Positions 52,490 through 60,150 of a DNA stretch of 64,000 nucleotides are shown piece by piece. The DNA comes from JBFGFX01 sp965232455. GTDB lineage: Bacteria; Pseudomonadota; Gammaproteobacteria; Steroidobacterales; Woeseiaceae. Position 1 is the first letter of the stretch, and each line of letters starts with the position of its first letter. The stretch covers positions 1,860,001 through 1,924,000 of the forward strand of contig OZ246981.1 of assembly GCA_965232455.1 (NCBI GenBank), in the 5' to 3' direction. A program made the position numbers and the translations under genes. Under the pieces are notes generated by a model that saw only the letters and a program-made list of their open reading frames with translations, had not been told where the DNA came from and made no database searches.

Positions 52490-52504
52490 GGGCCTGTTAA
52501 CAGG
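52490..52504. repeat. GGGCCTGTTA-type junction repeat with 12-bp palindrome
   Basis: GGGCCTGTTAACAGG contains the perfect palindrome CCTGTTAACAGG (52493-52504). The same GGGCCTGTTA occurs at 49031-49040 and a close form, GGGCCTGTCA, at 53264-53273, all in the same orientation at gene junctions of this operon. It lies in the 113-base gap between the glutaredoxin gene and lepA, otherwise empty. Confidence 0.5.
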
Positions 52505-52548
52505 CGCTAGGACAAGAATGCCATCTTCAACGCGGCGGCGGGGCCGGA

Positions 52549-52803
52549 TCAGCCGGCGATACCCGCCGCGCTGCCAAGGGCCGCGGCAAGCGCGTCCCGG
52601 TCCAGGTGAAACTGGCAGATCCAGCTACCGTCCAATTCGACGACCGGAACCCGGTCGCCGTACCGCCGCAACCAGTCTTCCCGCGTATCGACGTCCAGGA
52701 CTTCCACCCGCGCGCGGTCACGCACCTGCGGCAGGAGGTCCTCTATCAGCTGCTCACAAAGATGACAGCCCTGTCTGCTGTAGACGGTCAAAACCGGCGT
52801 CAA
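52549..52803 (-). CDS. Glutaredoxin-like family protein (DUF836)
   Basis: An 84-residue protein. The start is TTG at 52803, overlapping the rseC stop (TTGA); the longer frame to 53031 runs through rseC and is rejected. The redox motif is YSRQGCHLCEQL (CxxC, near residues 12 and 15), followed by VEVLDVDTREDWLRRYGDRVPVVELDG, with the cis-Pro Val-Pro of the thioredoxin fold. A periplasmic protease gene (mucD/degP) is usual at this position between rseC and lepA in pseudomonads; here the small glutaredoxin-like gene occupies it. Confidence 0.85.
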   Translation of the reverse strand: MTPVLTVYSRQGCHLCEQLIEDLLPQVRDRARVEVLDVDTREDWLRRYGDRVPVVELDGSWICQFHLDRDALAAALGSAAGIAG

Positions 52804-53261
52804 GGCGCCATCTCCTCGCGCCCGGGACCGCCGGCGCGACCGCAAACCGTCGGCCTGAGCCCGCTGACGCAGGCGTCCCGGCGGGCCAAAACCCGCCCCG
52901 CCGCCGCCCCGGCAAACAGCCCGACCGTGCCCCATGACAAGGCCACCCAGTCGTTTGACGCCTCGGACAACAAATGCACAAGCGCTGACGCCAGCAGCAA
53001 ACCGAGCAACGGTGCTCCGTAGACGTAACACGCCGCGCGCAGCAGGCTACGGTCGGCCACCGAGAGCTCGACCCGGTCGCCCGGCGCGACCTGCAGGCTG
53101 TCCGCCACGCGCGCGGTCAACGTCGTCGTGCCTCGCGACTGGGCAAAGATCGCCGCGCCGCAACCGTTTCCGGCCGCGCATCTCGGACAGGCGACCCCCT
53201 CGACGCGTACGACCGCGTCGCGACCAGAGAGGTCAATCACCGTTGCGATAGTCGGGTCCAC
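52800..53261 (-). CDS. rseC: RseC/MucC family sigma-E regulator
   Basis: A 153-residue inner-membrane protein with a cytoplasmic N-terminal cysteine cluster (ACPRCAAGNGCG), two membrane helices at about 70-88 and 95-120 (VYGAPLLGLLLASALVHLL and WGTVGLFAGAAAGRVLA), and a basic tail. RseC modulates sigma-E and takes part in reduction of SoxR in E. coli. The GTG start at 53261 lies directly after the repeat motif TTGACAGGCCCCA. The gene overlaps the glutaredoxin gene by four bases. Confidence 0.9.
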   Translation of the reverse strand: MDPTIATVIDLSGRDAVVRVEGVACPRCAAGNGCGAAIFAQSRGTTTLTARVADSLQVAPGDRVELSVADRSLLRAACYVYGAPLLGLLLASALVHLLSEASNDWVALSWGTVGLFAGAAAGRVLARRDACVSGLRPTVCGRAGGPGREEMAP

Positions 53262-53326
53262 TGGGGCCTGTCAATGCGGCGGGAAATGGGGCAGAGGAAT
53301 TTTCAACAGGCGGGCGCCGACCCGCA

Positions 53327-54283
53327 TTACTTCTGCCGGATAGCGTTGGCGATTCGCCGGACCGTAGCGGCCGGGACCTCGCCAATGGCGGTCACAAGAT
53401 GGTCGCCACTCTCAACGCTGTGCGAATTGGATGAGGCGCCGACGACCGACCGTTCAGTAACCTGCTGGTCGCTCTTCTCAGCGATGAATACCGACACGTT
53501 GGCGAGTCCGTCACTCAGCATGATGTGCGTCACCGCGACATCGGCGCCGGCCAACGTCTCATTCGTGGATGAAATGACGCGGAAACCCGGCGGCAGATCG
53601 TCGGTTTCCCAGTTGGTCTCGACATCGATGACCTCCGCCCGGGCAGGTTCCGGATACCAGGTAAAACCGTCGAGGTTGAACGACGGTTCCAGCGCCTTCG
53701 CCGGAATATCGGAATTGAGTTTCACGTCCGCGAATTTCAGTTGTTCCAGCAGGGCGCCGTCACCGCCAACCAACTCCGTACGCAGCGGAAACGCGGTCTC
53801 GCGGTCCAACCAGATTCTGTGCCCATAGCGATAGCCGTCGTGCGGGCGCACTGCAAGTACGATCGCCGATCGACCGGCAACACGTTCCTCACGAACGATG
53901 GACAGGTCGTATTCGTTGCCAAACCGCAACTCGCTGCTCGGCAGCGTGGAAAACAGCGTGCTCTCGTCGTTCCAGAACTCGACCAATACCGATTTCTTAT
54001 CGGGCAATATGCAGTGGACTTCGTTGCCGTTCCGGATAATCTCGAGGCCGTTGCCTTCCTGCGTGACCAGCTTTTCGTGGACGACGCCGTCGATCACCTT
54101 TCGGACCACCTTCAGCGCCTCGGACTGGCCGTCGCGCCGGCGGATGACGGTGCCCTCGAAATCGATGGTGGTGACCACCGACGACATTCGATCCAGCCAT
54201 TGATTGGGTGACGACGTATCGGCGCCGGCCGGGGTGACCATGAACGCCAGGACAAGAGCGAACGAACAGCGGAGGTTGATCAT
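53327..54283 (-). CDS. rseB: RseB/MucB periplasmic regulator of sigma-E
   Basis: A 318-residue exported protein with a signal peptide to GADTSS, an N-terminal lipid-binding LolA-like domain (QWLDRMSSVVTTIDFEGTVIRR, GNGLEIIRNGNEVHCILPD) and a C-terminal domain after about 210 (FTWYPEPARAEV, SSTNETLAGADVAVTHIMLSDG, VTAIGEVPAATVRRIANAI). RseB binds RseA and blocks DegS cleavage until it senses mislocalised LPS. It lies 36 bases after rseA. Confidence 0.95.
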   Translation of the reverse strand: MINLRCSFALVLAFMVTPAGADTSSPNQWLDRMSSVVTTIDFEGTVIRRRDGQSEALKVVRKVIDGVVHEKLVTQEGNGLEIIRNGNEVHCILPDKKSVLVEFWNDESTLFSTLPSSELRFGNEYDLSIVREERVAGRSAIVLAVRPHDGYRYGHRIWLDRETAFPLRTELVGGDGALLEQLKFADVKLNSDIPAKALEPSFNLDGFTWYPEPARAEVIDVETNWETDDLPPGFRVISSTNETLAGADVAVTHIMLSDGLANVSVFIAEKSDQQVTERSVVGASSNSHSVESGDHLVTAIGEVPAATVRRIANAIRQK

Positions 54284-54319
54284 CGATTCATCCGGTAAGT
54301 CGACTGACCCTATTCTACT

Positions 54320-54985
54320 CTACTGCGCCGACTGAAGCTCTTTCCGTGCATCATCTTCGTCACGCTCAGTGTCCGGCGAGGATACGCCCTCTTGCGCGTC
54401 AGCGGGCGCGGCCCGCGATTCGGTCGACGATTCCACCGTCGCCAGCTTGTCCTCGCGGACCTCGAGACCGACGAGCCGCGAGCCGAGATTGGGCGACTGC
54501 TGCCCGTGACGAAGATAGTAGAGCGTCAGCATATCGCTTGGTCGATCCGACATGAATTGAGCCGCCGGCGGCTCCGTGTAAGACGGCCCACCGTCGATCG
54601 CAACCGCGCTGAGTTCGTCGAAACCCTGTAACGGCAGTTCTTCGACCGGTCCGAGCATGCGCAGACCCATAAGCGCCATGACGGCAACCGATGCCGCAAC
54701 CGCAATACCGGCGACGGGTCGCATGAACTTCGCAGGAACCAACTCGACAGCCGGTTCAGGCTCCGCGATCTCAGTCCCCAGCGCCGCCGCAACGCGTCCA
54801 CGTAGACTGGACGTTCCCGTCGGGTCGAGATCGCCGCGGATCGCGTGACCGATAGTCAGGTATTGAGCGGCCTGCGACCTCAGTTTCGCGTCCTGGCTCA
54901 ATCGCCGCAGCAGCAACTCCGTTTCGTTATCCGGCAATTCACCGTCAACAAAGGCGGATATTTGTAGTTTTATTGCATCATTCAT
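54320..54985 (-). CDS. rseA: RseA/MucA anti-sigma-E factor
   Basis: A 221-residue single-pass protein. The cytoplasmic sigma-binding domain is LQISAFVDGELPDNETELLLRRLSQD through LRGRVAAALGTEI (residues 6-85); one membrane helix is VAGIAVAASVAVMALMGL (about 92-109); the periplasmic part follows and binds RseB. Regulated proteolysis of this protein releases sigma-E. It is 36 bases downstream of rpoE and controlled by the same autoregulated promoter. Confidence 0.95.
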   Translation of the reverse strand: MNDAIKLQISAFVDGELPDNETELLLRRLSQDAKLRSQAAQYLTIGHAIRGDLDPTGTSSLRGRVAAALGTEIAEPEPAVELVPAKFMRPVAGIAVAASVAVMALMGLRMLGPVEELPLQGFDELSAVAIDGGPSYTEPPAAQFMSDRPSDMLTLYYLRHGQQSPNLGSRLVGLEVREDKLATVESSTESRAAPADAQEGVSSPDTERDEDDARKELQSAQ

Positions 54986-55021
54986 AGATCACCGTGCCGG
55001 GCAGTGCCCCCGCTTGCCAGT

Positions 55022-55597
55022 CTAGTCGATCAAATTACCAATCTTTTTACCAATCGCATCGCGAGCCCTGAAAATACGCGACCTGACCGTGCCGACCGGG
55101 CACTCCATGGTCTGCGCAATTTCCTCGTAACTCATCCCGTCGAGCTCCCGCAACACGATGGCTGTGCGCAGATCCTCAGGCAGCGCCTCGATGGCCCGCT
55201 GCACCGTTTCGTTCAATTCCTGACTGAGCGTTACGCCTTCCGGCGTATCCGTTTCCTTCAGTTTTGCATGCAAGTCGTACTGCTCAGGATCCTGCAAATC
55301 CAGTTCGACGTCCATGGGACGCCTACGTTGTGCCGCCAGATAGTTCTTCGCCGTATTCACCGCAATCCTGTACAGCCAGGTATAAAACGCACTATCGCCA
55401 CGAAACCGTGGCAGCGCCCGATAGGCTTTTAGAAAAGCTTCCTGGGCAATATCCATCGCCTGGTCCGGATCGCGCACATACCGGAGCACCAGATTGACGA
55501 TCTTGTGCTGATACTTCAGAACCAGAAGGTCGAATGCGCCTTTATCACCCTTCTGGACTCGTCGAACCAGCTGAGCATCCGTCGACTCAGCCGCCAT
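55022..55597 (-). CDS. rpoE: RNA polymerase sigma-E factor (RpoE/AlgU)
   Basis: The start is ATG 55597, giving 191 residues, the exact usual size, with GGGGAG nine bases upstream. Longer frames run into the sigma-E promoter, so they are excluded. Region 2 is GAFDLLVLKYQHKIVNLVLRYVRD through ALPRFRGDSAFYTWLYRIAVNTAKNYL, and region 4 is LPEDLRTAIVLRELDGMSYEEIAQTMECPVGTVRSRIFRAR. It directs the envelope-stress regulon. First gene of a long minus-strand cluster ending near acpS. Confidence 0.97.
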   Translation of the reverse strand: MAAESTDAQLVRRVQKGDKGAFDLLVLKYQHKIVNLVLRYVRDPDQAMDIAQEAFLKAYRALPRFRGDSAFYTWLYRIAVNTAKNYLAAQRRRPMDVELDLQDPEQYDLHAKLKETDTPEGVTLSQELNETVQRAIEALPEDLRTAIVLRELDGMSYEEIAQTMECPVGTVRSRIFRARDAIGKKIGNLID

Positions 55598-55643
55598 AAA
55601 AGCGGACTCCCCGGCCGGCGGCATCTCGCCAGCCGACTCCCGG

Positions 55644-55670
55644 ATAGACCGGCCCACCGCCGGAAAGTTC
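55644..55670 (-). promoter_or_regulatory. Sigma-E type autoregulatory promoter of rpoE
   Basis: On the minus strand GAACTT (55670-55665) and TCTAT (55648-55644) are separated by exactly 16 bases, matching the GAACTT-N16/17-TCtgA consensus of RpoE/AlgU promoters. The predicted start is about 40 bases upstream of the rpoE ATG. A second, ordinary promoter could lie in the AT-rich stretch near 55758-55775. Confidence 0.75.
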
Positions 55671-55774
55671 TCTGGAAACCGTATGATTCATGGGTTTTAT
55701 GCCAAATCGTGATCGGCCTCTCACGGCCAACTCACGAAGCGCCAGATGGTAGCAGGGAAGTCCTTAATTATCAT

Positions 55775-56251
55775 TTAGCTAGTGGGCCGTCCTGCCGCCC
55801 AGCGCCAGCCGACCTGCAGGCGGCGCCAGGCCTCCGCTTCGACCTGCTCCCGCAGGAACAGTTCGGTGTAAACCTGCCGACGCCCGCTGCCAAACCGCAG
55901 CCAGCCCAGACGTTGGGTGACCACGCTGCCCCTGAGCGCCTCCAGCGGCCGGTGCTTGCCGTTCCCGTCCCACGCGAGCCAGCGGCCGTCCGCGCTCATG
56001 ACCAGGCGCCGAACCCGCGACTGCCCGCGCGCCAACCGGGTCAGGGCCACACCCACCTCGGCGACCCACAGCACGGCCAGCGAGATCCTGAACCATAGGG
56101 AAACATCGAGATACTGGATGAGGACGAGGCCGGCGAGGAGCAGCAGGCAGGCGCTCACCCGCACCCGCTGGCGAAGGGTCTCCGACGGCACGAGTTCAAC
56201 GACGTATGCGCTCGACGACGGATTTGATGGCTGTCTCCCGGCAATGTTCAC
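55775..56251 (-). CDS. ygfX: YgfX (CptA) family inner-membrane protein
   Basis: A 158-residue protein from a GTG at 56251, overlapping the end of sdhE by 56 bases; the exact start is uncertain. Two membrane helices (about 34-62, VSACLLLLAGLVLIQYLDVSLWF plus the following segment) precede a beta-rich cytoplasmic domain with DGRWLAWDG and RLGWLRFGSGRRQVYTELFLR. In E. coli ygfX (cptA) forms a pair with sdhE (cptB) and was reported as a toxin acting on FtsZ and MreB. Here the pair ends the sdh operon. Confidence 0.8.
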   Translation of the reverse strand: MNIAGRQPSNPSSSAYVVELVPSETLRQRVRVSACLLLLAGLVLIQYLDVSLWFRISLAVLWVAEVGVALTRLARGQSRVRRLVMSADGRWLAWDGNGKHRPLEALRGSVVTQRLGWLRFGSGRRQVYTELFLREQVEAEAWRRLQVGWRWAAGRPTS

Positions 56252-56441
56252 GCCGCAACAAATACGCGATCAGCTGCGGGTCGGACAGCGCCAATACTTC
56301 CTCAAAAGCCGTTTTTTCCGGCTCCGTGGAGTCGTGATAGTCACTTTCGAGGTATCGCAACAGCAGTACGTCGAGTTCGCGCATACCCCGCCGGCACTGC
56401 CAACGAAGCCTGGACAGGTCTGACGCATCCGCTGCCGGCAC
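56196..56441 (-). CDS. sdhE: SdhE, FAD assembly factor for succinate dehydrogenase
   Basis: The start chosen is the GTG at 56441, with GAGG eight bases upstream, 17 bases after the sdhB stop. It gives 81 residues, the family size; the frame extends to 56504 inside sdhB. The family motif R18-G-M-R-E22-L-D and the following LLLRYLESDYHDSTEPEKTAFEEVLALSDPQL are clear. SdhE binds SdhA and promotes covalent flavinylation. Its place in the sdh operon fits that task. Confidence 0.92.
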   Translation of the reverse strand: MPAADASDLSRLRWQCRRGMRELDVLLLRYLESDYHDSTEPEKTAFEEVLALSDPQLIAYLLRREHCRETAIKSVVERIRR

Positions 56442-56457
56442 GCGCGGAACCTCGCCG

Positions 56458-57240
56458 TCAGTGCCGTCTTTCAAGCAACATCTTCTTAGTTTCGGCGATC
56501 GCACGTGCCGGATTCAGGCCCTTCGGACAAGTCTGCGTACAGTTCATGATCGTATGGCAGCGGTACAGTCGGAATGGGTCCTCGAGCTCGTCGAGCCGCT
56601 CCCCGGTTGCCTCGTCACGACTGTCCACCAGCCACCGATAGGACGCCAGCAGCGCGGCCGGGCCGAGATAACGGTCGCTATTCCACCAGTAGCTGGGACA
56701 ACTCGTGGAACAGCACGCGCAAAGGATACAGGCCGCCGGTTCATCGATCTTTTCCTGGTCTTCCTTGCTTTGCAGGCGCTCGCGATCCGGCGGCGGCGGG
56801 GTGCGCGTTTGCAACCACGGCTTGATCGACGCGTACTGCGCGTAGAAATTGCTCAGGTCGGTGACGAGGTCTTTCACAACCGGCATGTGCGGCAGCGGGT
56901 AGACCTTCACGGCGCCCTTGGCGTCGGCGGCCGCGATCGTACAGGCCAGCGTGTTACTGCCGTCTATATTCATTGCACAAGAACCGCAAATGCCCTCCCG
57001 GCAGGACCGGCGAAACGTCAACGTCGGGTCGATTTCGTTTTTGATTTTGATCAGGACGTCCAGAACCATGGGCCCGCAATTGTCCATGTCGACGTCGTAG
57101 GTGTCCATGCGCGGATTTTCGCCCGATGCCGGGTCGTACCGGTATACGGCGAACGAGCGCACGTTACCGGCGCCGTCGGGCGCGGCAAAATGCCTGCCTT
57201 TCTTGATTCGCGAATTCTGGGGTAAACGAAATTCGGCCAC
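56458..57240 (-). CDS. sdhB: Succinate dehydrogenase iron-sulfur subunit
   Basis: A 260-residue subunit with three iron-sulfur centres: the 2Fe-2S ligands in CREGICGSCAMNIDGSNTLAC, the 4Fe-4S ligands in CILCACCSTSC, and the 3Fe-4S ligands in CHTIMNCTQTCPKGLNP. It carries electrons from SdhA to quinone at the SdhCD anchor. About 73 bases separate it from sdhA. The fold and motif spacing match other complex II subunits. Confidence 0.98.
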   Translation of the reverse strand: MAEFRLPQNSRIKKGRHFAAPDGAGNVRSFAVYRYDPASGENPRMDTYDVDMDNCGPMVLDVLIKIKNEIDPTLTFRRSCREGICGSCAMNIDGSNTLACTIAAADAKGAVKVYPLPHMPVVKDLVTDLSNFYAQYASIKPWLQTRTPPPPDRERLQSKEDQEKIDEPAACILCACCSTSCPSYWWNSDRYLGPAALLASYRWLVDSRDEATGERLDELEDPFRLYRCHTIMNCTQTCPKGLNPARAIAETKKMLLERRH

Positions 57241-57313
57241 TGCCTGCTCCTGCTAGCAATTTTTTAAATGCGGGATAGATACACGAGAGAAACGCCAAGT
57301 CTTGCAAGCGACG

Positions 57314-59101
57314 TCAATACACCCGCGCCTTGGGCGGTATCGATTCGACGTCGGTGGTCAGCGTCTCGTCGTGGACGCGCCGATAGCCAAACCGCACGCT
57401 GCCGGGCCCATCGACCCAGCACAGGGTGTGTTTCATCCAGTTCTGATCGTCACGCTCCGGATAGTCCTCACGCGCATGACCGCCGCGGCTTTCCGTGCGA
57501 TGGCCGGCCGATTCGATGGTCGCGGCCGCGTTCTGCAGCAGATTCTCGAGTTCCATGGTTTCGACGAGATCCGTGTTCCAGATCAACGAACGATCCGCGA
57601 CGCTGACGTCATCGAACGACGCATAACTGTCACGCAGCATCCGGATGCCCTCGGCCAGCGACTCTCCGGTCCGAAACACCGCTGCATGGCCCTGCATGAT
57701 CTTCTGCATTTCCAGGCGGATTTCCGCGGTAGACCGCGAACCGTCCGCATTTCTCAGCTTGTCCAGCCGTTCGACGCTGTTCGCGCCCGCGTCGCCGGGC
57801 AGCGTTGCGTGGCGTTCGCCGGGTTTCATCGTCGCGGCGCAGTGATGCGCCGCAGCGCGGCCGAACACGACCAGGTCGAGCAGCGAATTGGAGCCCAGGC
57901 GATTTGCGCCGTGCACGGATACACAAGCGGCCTCGCCGACCGCCATCAATCCCGGCACCACGGTTTCGGCGTCGCCGTTCTTCAGCGTAACGACCTCACC
58001 GGTGTACTTCGCGGGAATGCCGCCCATGTTGTAGTGCACCGTCGGCAACACCGGAATCGGCGCCTTGTTGACGTCGACACCGGCGAATATGCGCGCCGAT
58101 TCCGCGATACCCGGCAGGCGCTCGTCAATGACCTCGGCGCCCAGGTGTTCGAGATGCAGGTAAATGTGGTCTTTTTCCGCGCCGACGCCGCGACCCTCGC
58201 GGATCTCTATCGTCATCGAACGGCTCACCACGTCCCGCGACGCGAGATCCTTGGCGTTGGGAGCGTAACGCTCCATGAAGCGCTCGCCGTTGGCGTTGGT
58301 CAGGTACCCGCCCTCGCCGCGCGCGCCTTCCGTGATCAGCATGCCGGCCCCGTAGATTCCGGTCGGGTGAAACTGCACGAACTCCATGTCCTGCACCGGC
58401 AGTCCGGCGCGCAACACCATGGCATTGCCATCTCCGGTACAGGTATGCGCCGACGTACAGGAAAAATAGGCGCGCCCGTAGCCACCCGTCGCCAGGATGA
58501 CCTGATGAGACCGGAACCGGTGGAGACGGCCCGTCGCCAGGTCGATCGCCACGACGCCGCGGCAGGCGCCTTCGGCGTCCATGATCAGATCGATCGCAAA
58601 GTATTCGATGAAAAATTCGGCTTCGTGCTTCAACGACTGCTGATACAAGGTATGCAGCATCGCGTGGCCCGTTCGGTCCGCCGCGGCGCAGGTCCGGTGC
58701 GCGGTCCCTTCGCCAAAATGCGTTGTCATGCCACCGAACGGGCGCTGATAAATGCGCCCGTCCTCGGTGCGTGAGAACGGTACTCCGTAGTGCTCGAGCT
58801 CGATGACGGCGTCGGGCGCCTCCTTACACATGTATTCGATCGCGTCCTGGTCACCCAACCAGTCGGATCCCTTGACCGTGTCGTACATATGCCAACGCCA
58901 GTCGTCGTCACCCATGTTGCCGAGCGCGGCGCTGATGCCGCCCTGCGCTGCAACCGTGTGGCTGCGCGTTGGAAACACCTTACTCACGCAGGCCGTCGCG
59001 AACCCGGCCTCGGCAAGGCCGAAAGTCGCGCGCAGACCGGCGCCGCCCGCGCCGATGACCACCACGTCATAACTATGGTCGATAAATTCGTAGTCAGTCA
59101 T
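57314..59101 (-). CDS. sdhA: Succinate dehydrogenase flavoprotein subunit
   Basis: The ATG at 59101 overlaps the sdhD stop (TGATG) and gives 595 residues. The frame extends to 59419 within sdhD and is rejected. FAD-binding VVVIGAGGAGLRATFGLAEAGF; the covalent-FAD histidine in TRSHTVAAQGG; the substrate site HPTGIYGAGMLITEGARGEGG; the capping domain; and the C-terminal RGGHAREDYPERDDQNWMKHT. It oxidises succinate to fumarate. Confidence 0.98.
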   Translation of the reverse strand: MTDYEFIDHSYDVVVIGAGGAGLRATFGLAEAGFATACVSKVFPTRSHTVAAQGGISAALGNMGDDDWRWHMYDTVKGSDWLGDQDAIEYMCKEAPDAVIELEHYGVPFSRTEDGRIYQRPFGGMTTHFGEGTAHRTCAAADRTGHAMLHTLYQQSLKHEAEFFIEYFAIDLIMDAEGACRGVVAIDLATGRLHRFRSHQVILATGGYGRAYFSCTSAHTCTGDGNAMVLRAGLPVQDMEFVQFHPTGIYGAGMLITEGARGEGGYLTNANGERFMERYAPNAKDLASRDVVSRSMTIEIREGRGVGAEKDHIYLHLEHLGAEVIDERLPGIAESARIFAGVDVNKAPIPVLPTVHYNMGGIPAKYTGEVVTLKNGDAETVVPGLMAVGEAACVSVHGANRLGSNSLLDLVVFGRAAAHHCAATMKPGERHATLPGDAGANSVERLDKLRNADGSRSTAEIRLEMQKIMQGHAAVFRTGESLAEGIRMLRDSYASFDDVSVADRSLIWNTDLVETMELENLLQNAAATIESAGHRTESRGGHAREDYPERDDQNWMKHTLCWVDGPGSVRFGYRRVHDETLTTDVESIPPKARVY

Positions 59102-59484
59102 CAGGCGGATCCAAAGGCGATTTTCAGTACGGCAAACGAAACCGCCGCCGCAACGACGGCGTGTGCAAACTTGCTCACGACCAGTGAGGCCACTTTCAGA
59201 AACGGAGCGTGCACGTAGTCCTCGATGACGACCTGCAAACCCAGGCTCGAGTGATAGGCCAGCGCGAGGCCGAGCAGCAGCAAGAGGACGCTGTTCCAGG
59301 GTTGCCCGATCCAGCTCTGTATCGAGCGTTGGTCGAAGCCATCCAAGGTCATCATCGAGACCATGAACCAGGCGCCGAGGACCACCAAAGCCACGGCAGT
59401 CAGCCGTTGCAGCCACCAATGATCGGTGCCCTCTTTGGCGGACCCGGAGCCCAGCACGCGACTCAGCGGCGAACGCAGGCTCAC
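59101..59484 (-). CDS. sdhD: Succinate dehydrogenase membrane anchor, SdhD
   Basis: The GTG at 59484 overlaps the sdhC stop (GTGA), giving 127 residues. Three membrane helices: LTAVALVVLGAWFMVSMM, NSVLLLLLGLALAYHSSLGLQVV and ASLVVSKFAHAVVAAAVSFAVL. The heme-associated histidine and conserved aspartate lie in AYHSSLGLQVVIEDYVH, the usual SdhD signature. Confidence 0.95.
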   Translation of the reverse strand: MSLRSPLSRVLGSGSAKEGTDHWWLQRLTAVALVVLGAWFMVSMMTLDGFDQRSIQSWIGQPWNSVLLLLLGLALAYHSSLGLQVVIEDYVHAPFLKVASLVVSKFAHAVVAAAVSFAVLKIAFGSA

Positions 59485-59855
59485 TTGAGCCACCAGAACA
59501 GCAGCGTCAGCACCACCGTCGCCGCCACCACGAACCAGGACGACGCGTTCGCCTGAGCCTTCTCGAAACCGTGGCCCGCGTCCCAGATCAGGTGCCGTAT
59601 GCCGTTGGCGAAATGAAAAAAGAACGCCGCGCTCCACCCAACCAGAGCAATACGGCCCAGCGGCGATTGCAGGAGTTCCGCGAAGCCGGCATAACTCGCC
59701 GGGTCGCCCGCAGCGCTCATGAGCCAACCCGCGTAGGCCACCAGGCCGACGGTCAGCGCAATGCCCGTCATCCGGTGAAGGATCGACAGGGTCATCGTGA
59801 TGGGCCAGCGGTAGATTGACAGGTGCGGCGACAGCGGCCGCCCGGAATTACTCAT
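59481..59855 (-). CDS. sdhC: Succinate dehydrogenase cytochrome b556 subunit, SdhC
   Basis: A 124-residue membrane subunit: RPLSPHLSIYRWPITMTLSILHRMTGI at the start (SPHLxIYR family signature), and the second helix region with HFANGIRHLIWDAGHG including the heme-ligand histidine. Three membrane helices. It forms the quinone site with SdhD and SdhB. It starts 22 bases after the sdhAF4 stop. Confidence 0.96.
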   Translation of the reverse strand: MSNSGRPLSPHLSIYRWPITMTLSILHRMTGIALTVGLVAYAGWLMSAAGDPASYAGFAELLQSPLGRIALVGWSAAFFFHFANGIRHLIWDAGHGFEKAQANASSWFVVAATVVLTLLFWWLK

Positions 59856-59877
59856 GTCCCGTAGTCACCGGAAATCG

Positions 59878-60060
59878 CTAAAAATCGATACATCGCCCGT
59901 TCTTTTCCCAATCGCCGTAACGGGTTGGGTCGGGACCCGCACGGCCGCCGATTTCTCGCGGCGGTTTGTCGCCCGCGACATCGGCAGCCGGGTTATCATC
60001 GGCCGTCGGATTGGCGTCGTGCCGCCCCGCGTCTTGGTCTTTTCGGTGCTCATCGGACAT
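59878..60060 (-). CDS. sdhAF4: DUF1674 / succinate dehydrogenase assembly factor 4
   Basis: A 60-residue protein. The C-terminal half is the DUF1674 signature: PPREIGGRAGPDPTRYGDWE and KNGRCIDF. Family members (SdhAF4 in mitochondria) bind the flavinylated SdhA and protect it from making reactive oxygen. It heads the sdh operon. Its start lies 90 bases from the divergent ygfZ, so the shared gap must hold both promoters. Confidence 0.88.
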   Translation of the reverse strand: MSDEHRKDQDAGRHDANPTADDNPAADVAGDKPPREIGGRAGPDPTRYGDWEKNGRCIDF

Positions 60061-60150
60061 ACGCGAAGTATGCCAGAGTCCATTTGATCGTGCAGTGCCT
60101 GGGCACCGGCCGCGCCGCTTTTGTTACATTTAAACTCATGTAGAAAAACA

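Noticed and set aside
55598..55657. Longer rpoE N-terminus
   Set aside because: The upstream codons overlap the sigma-E promoter -10, and the 55597 start gives the exact 191-residue family length.
57302..58774. 490-codon plus-strand open frame
   Set aside because: It lies opposite sdhA and mirrors its codon bias; no domain is present.
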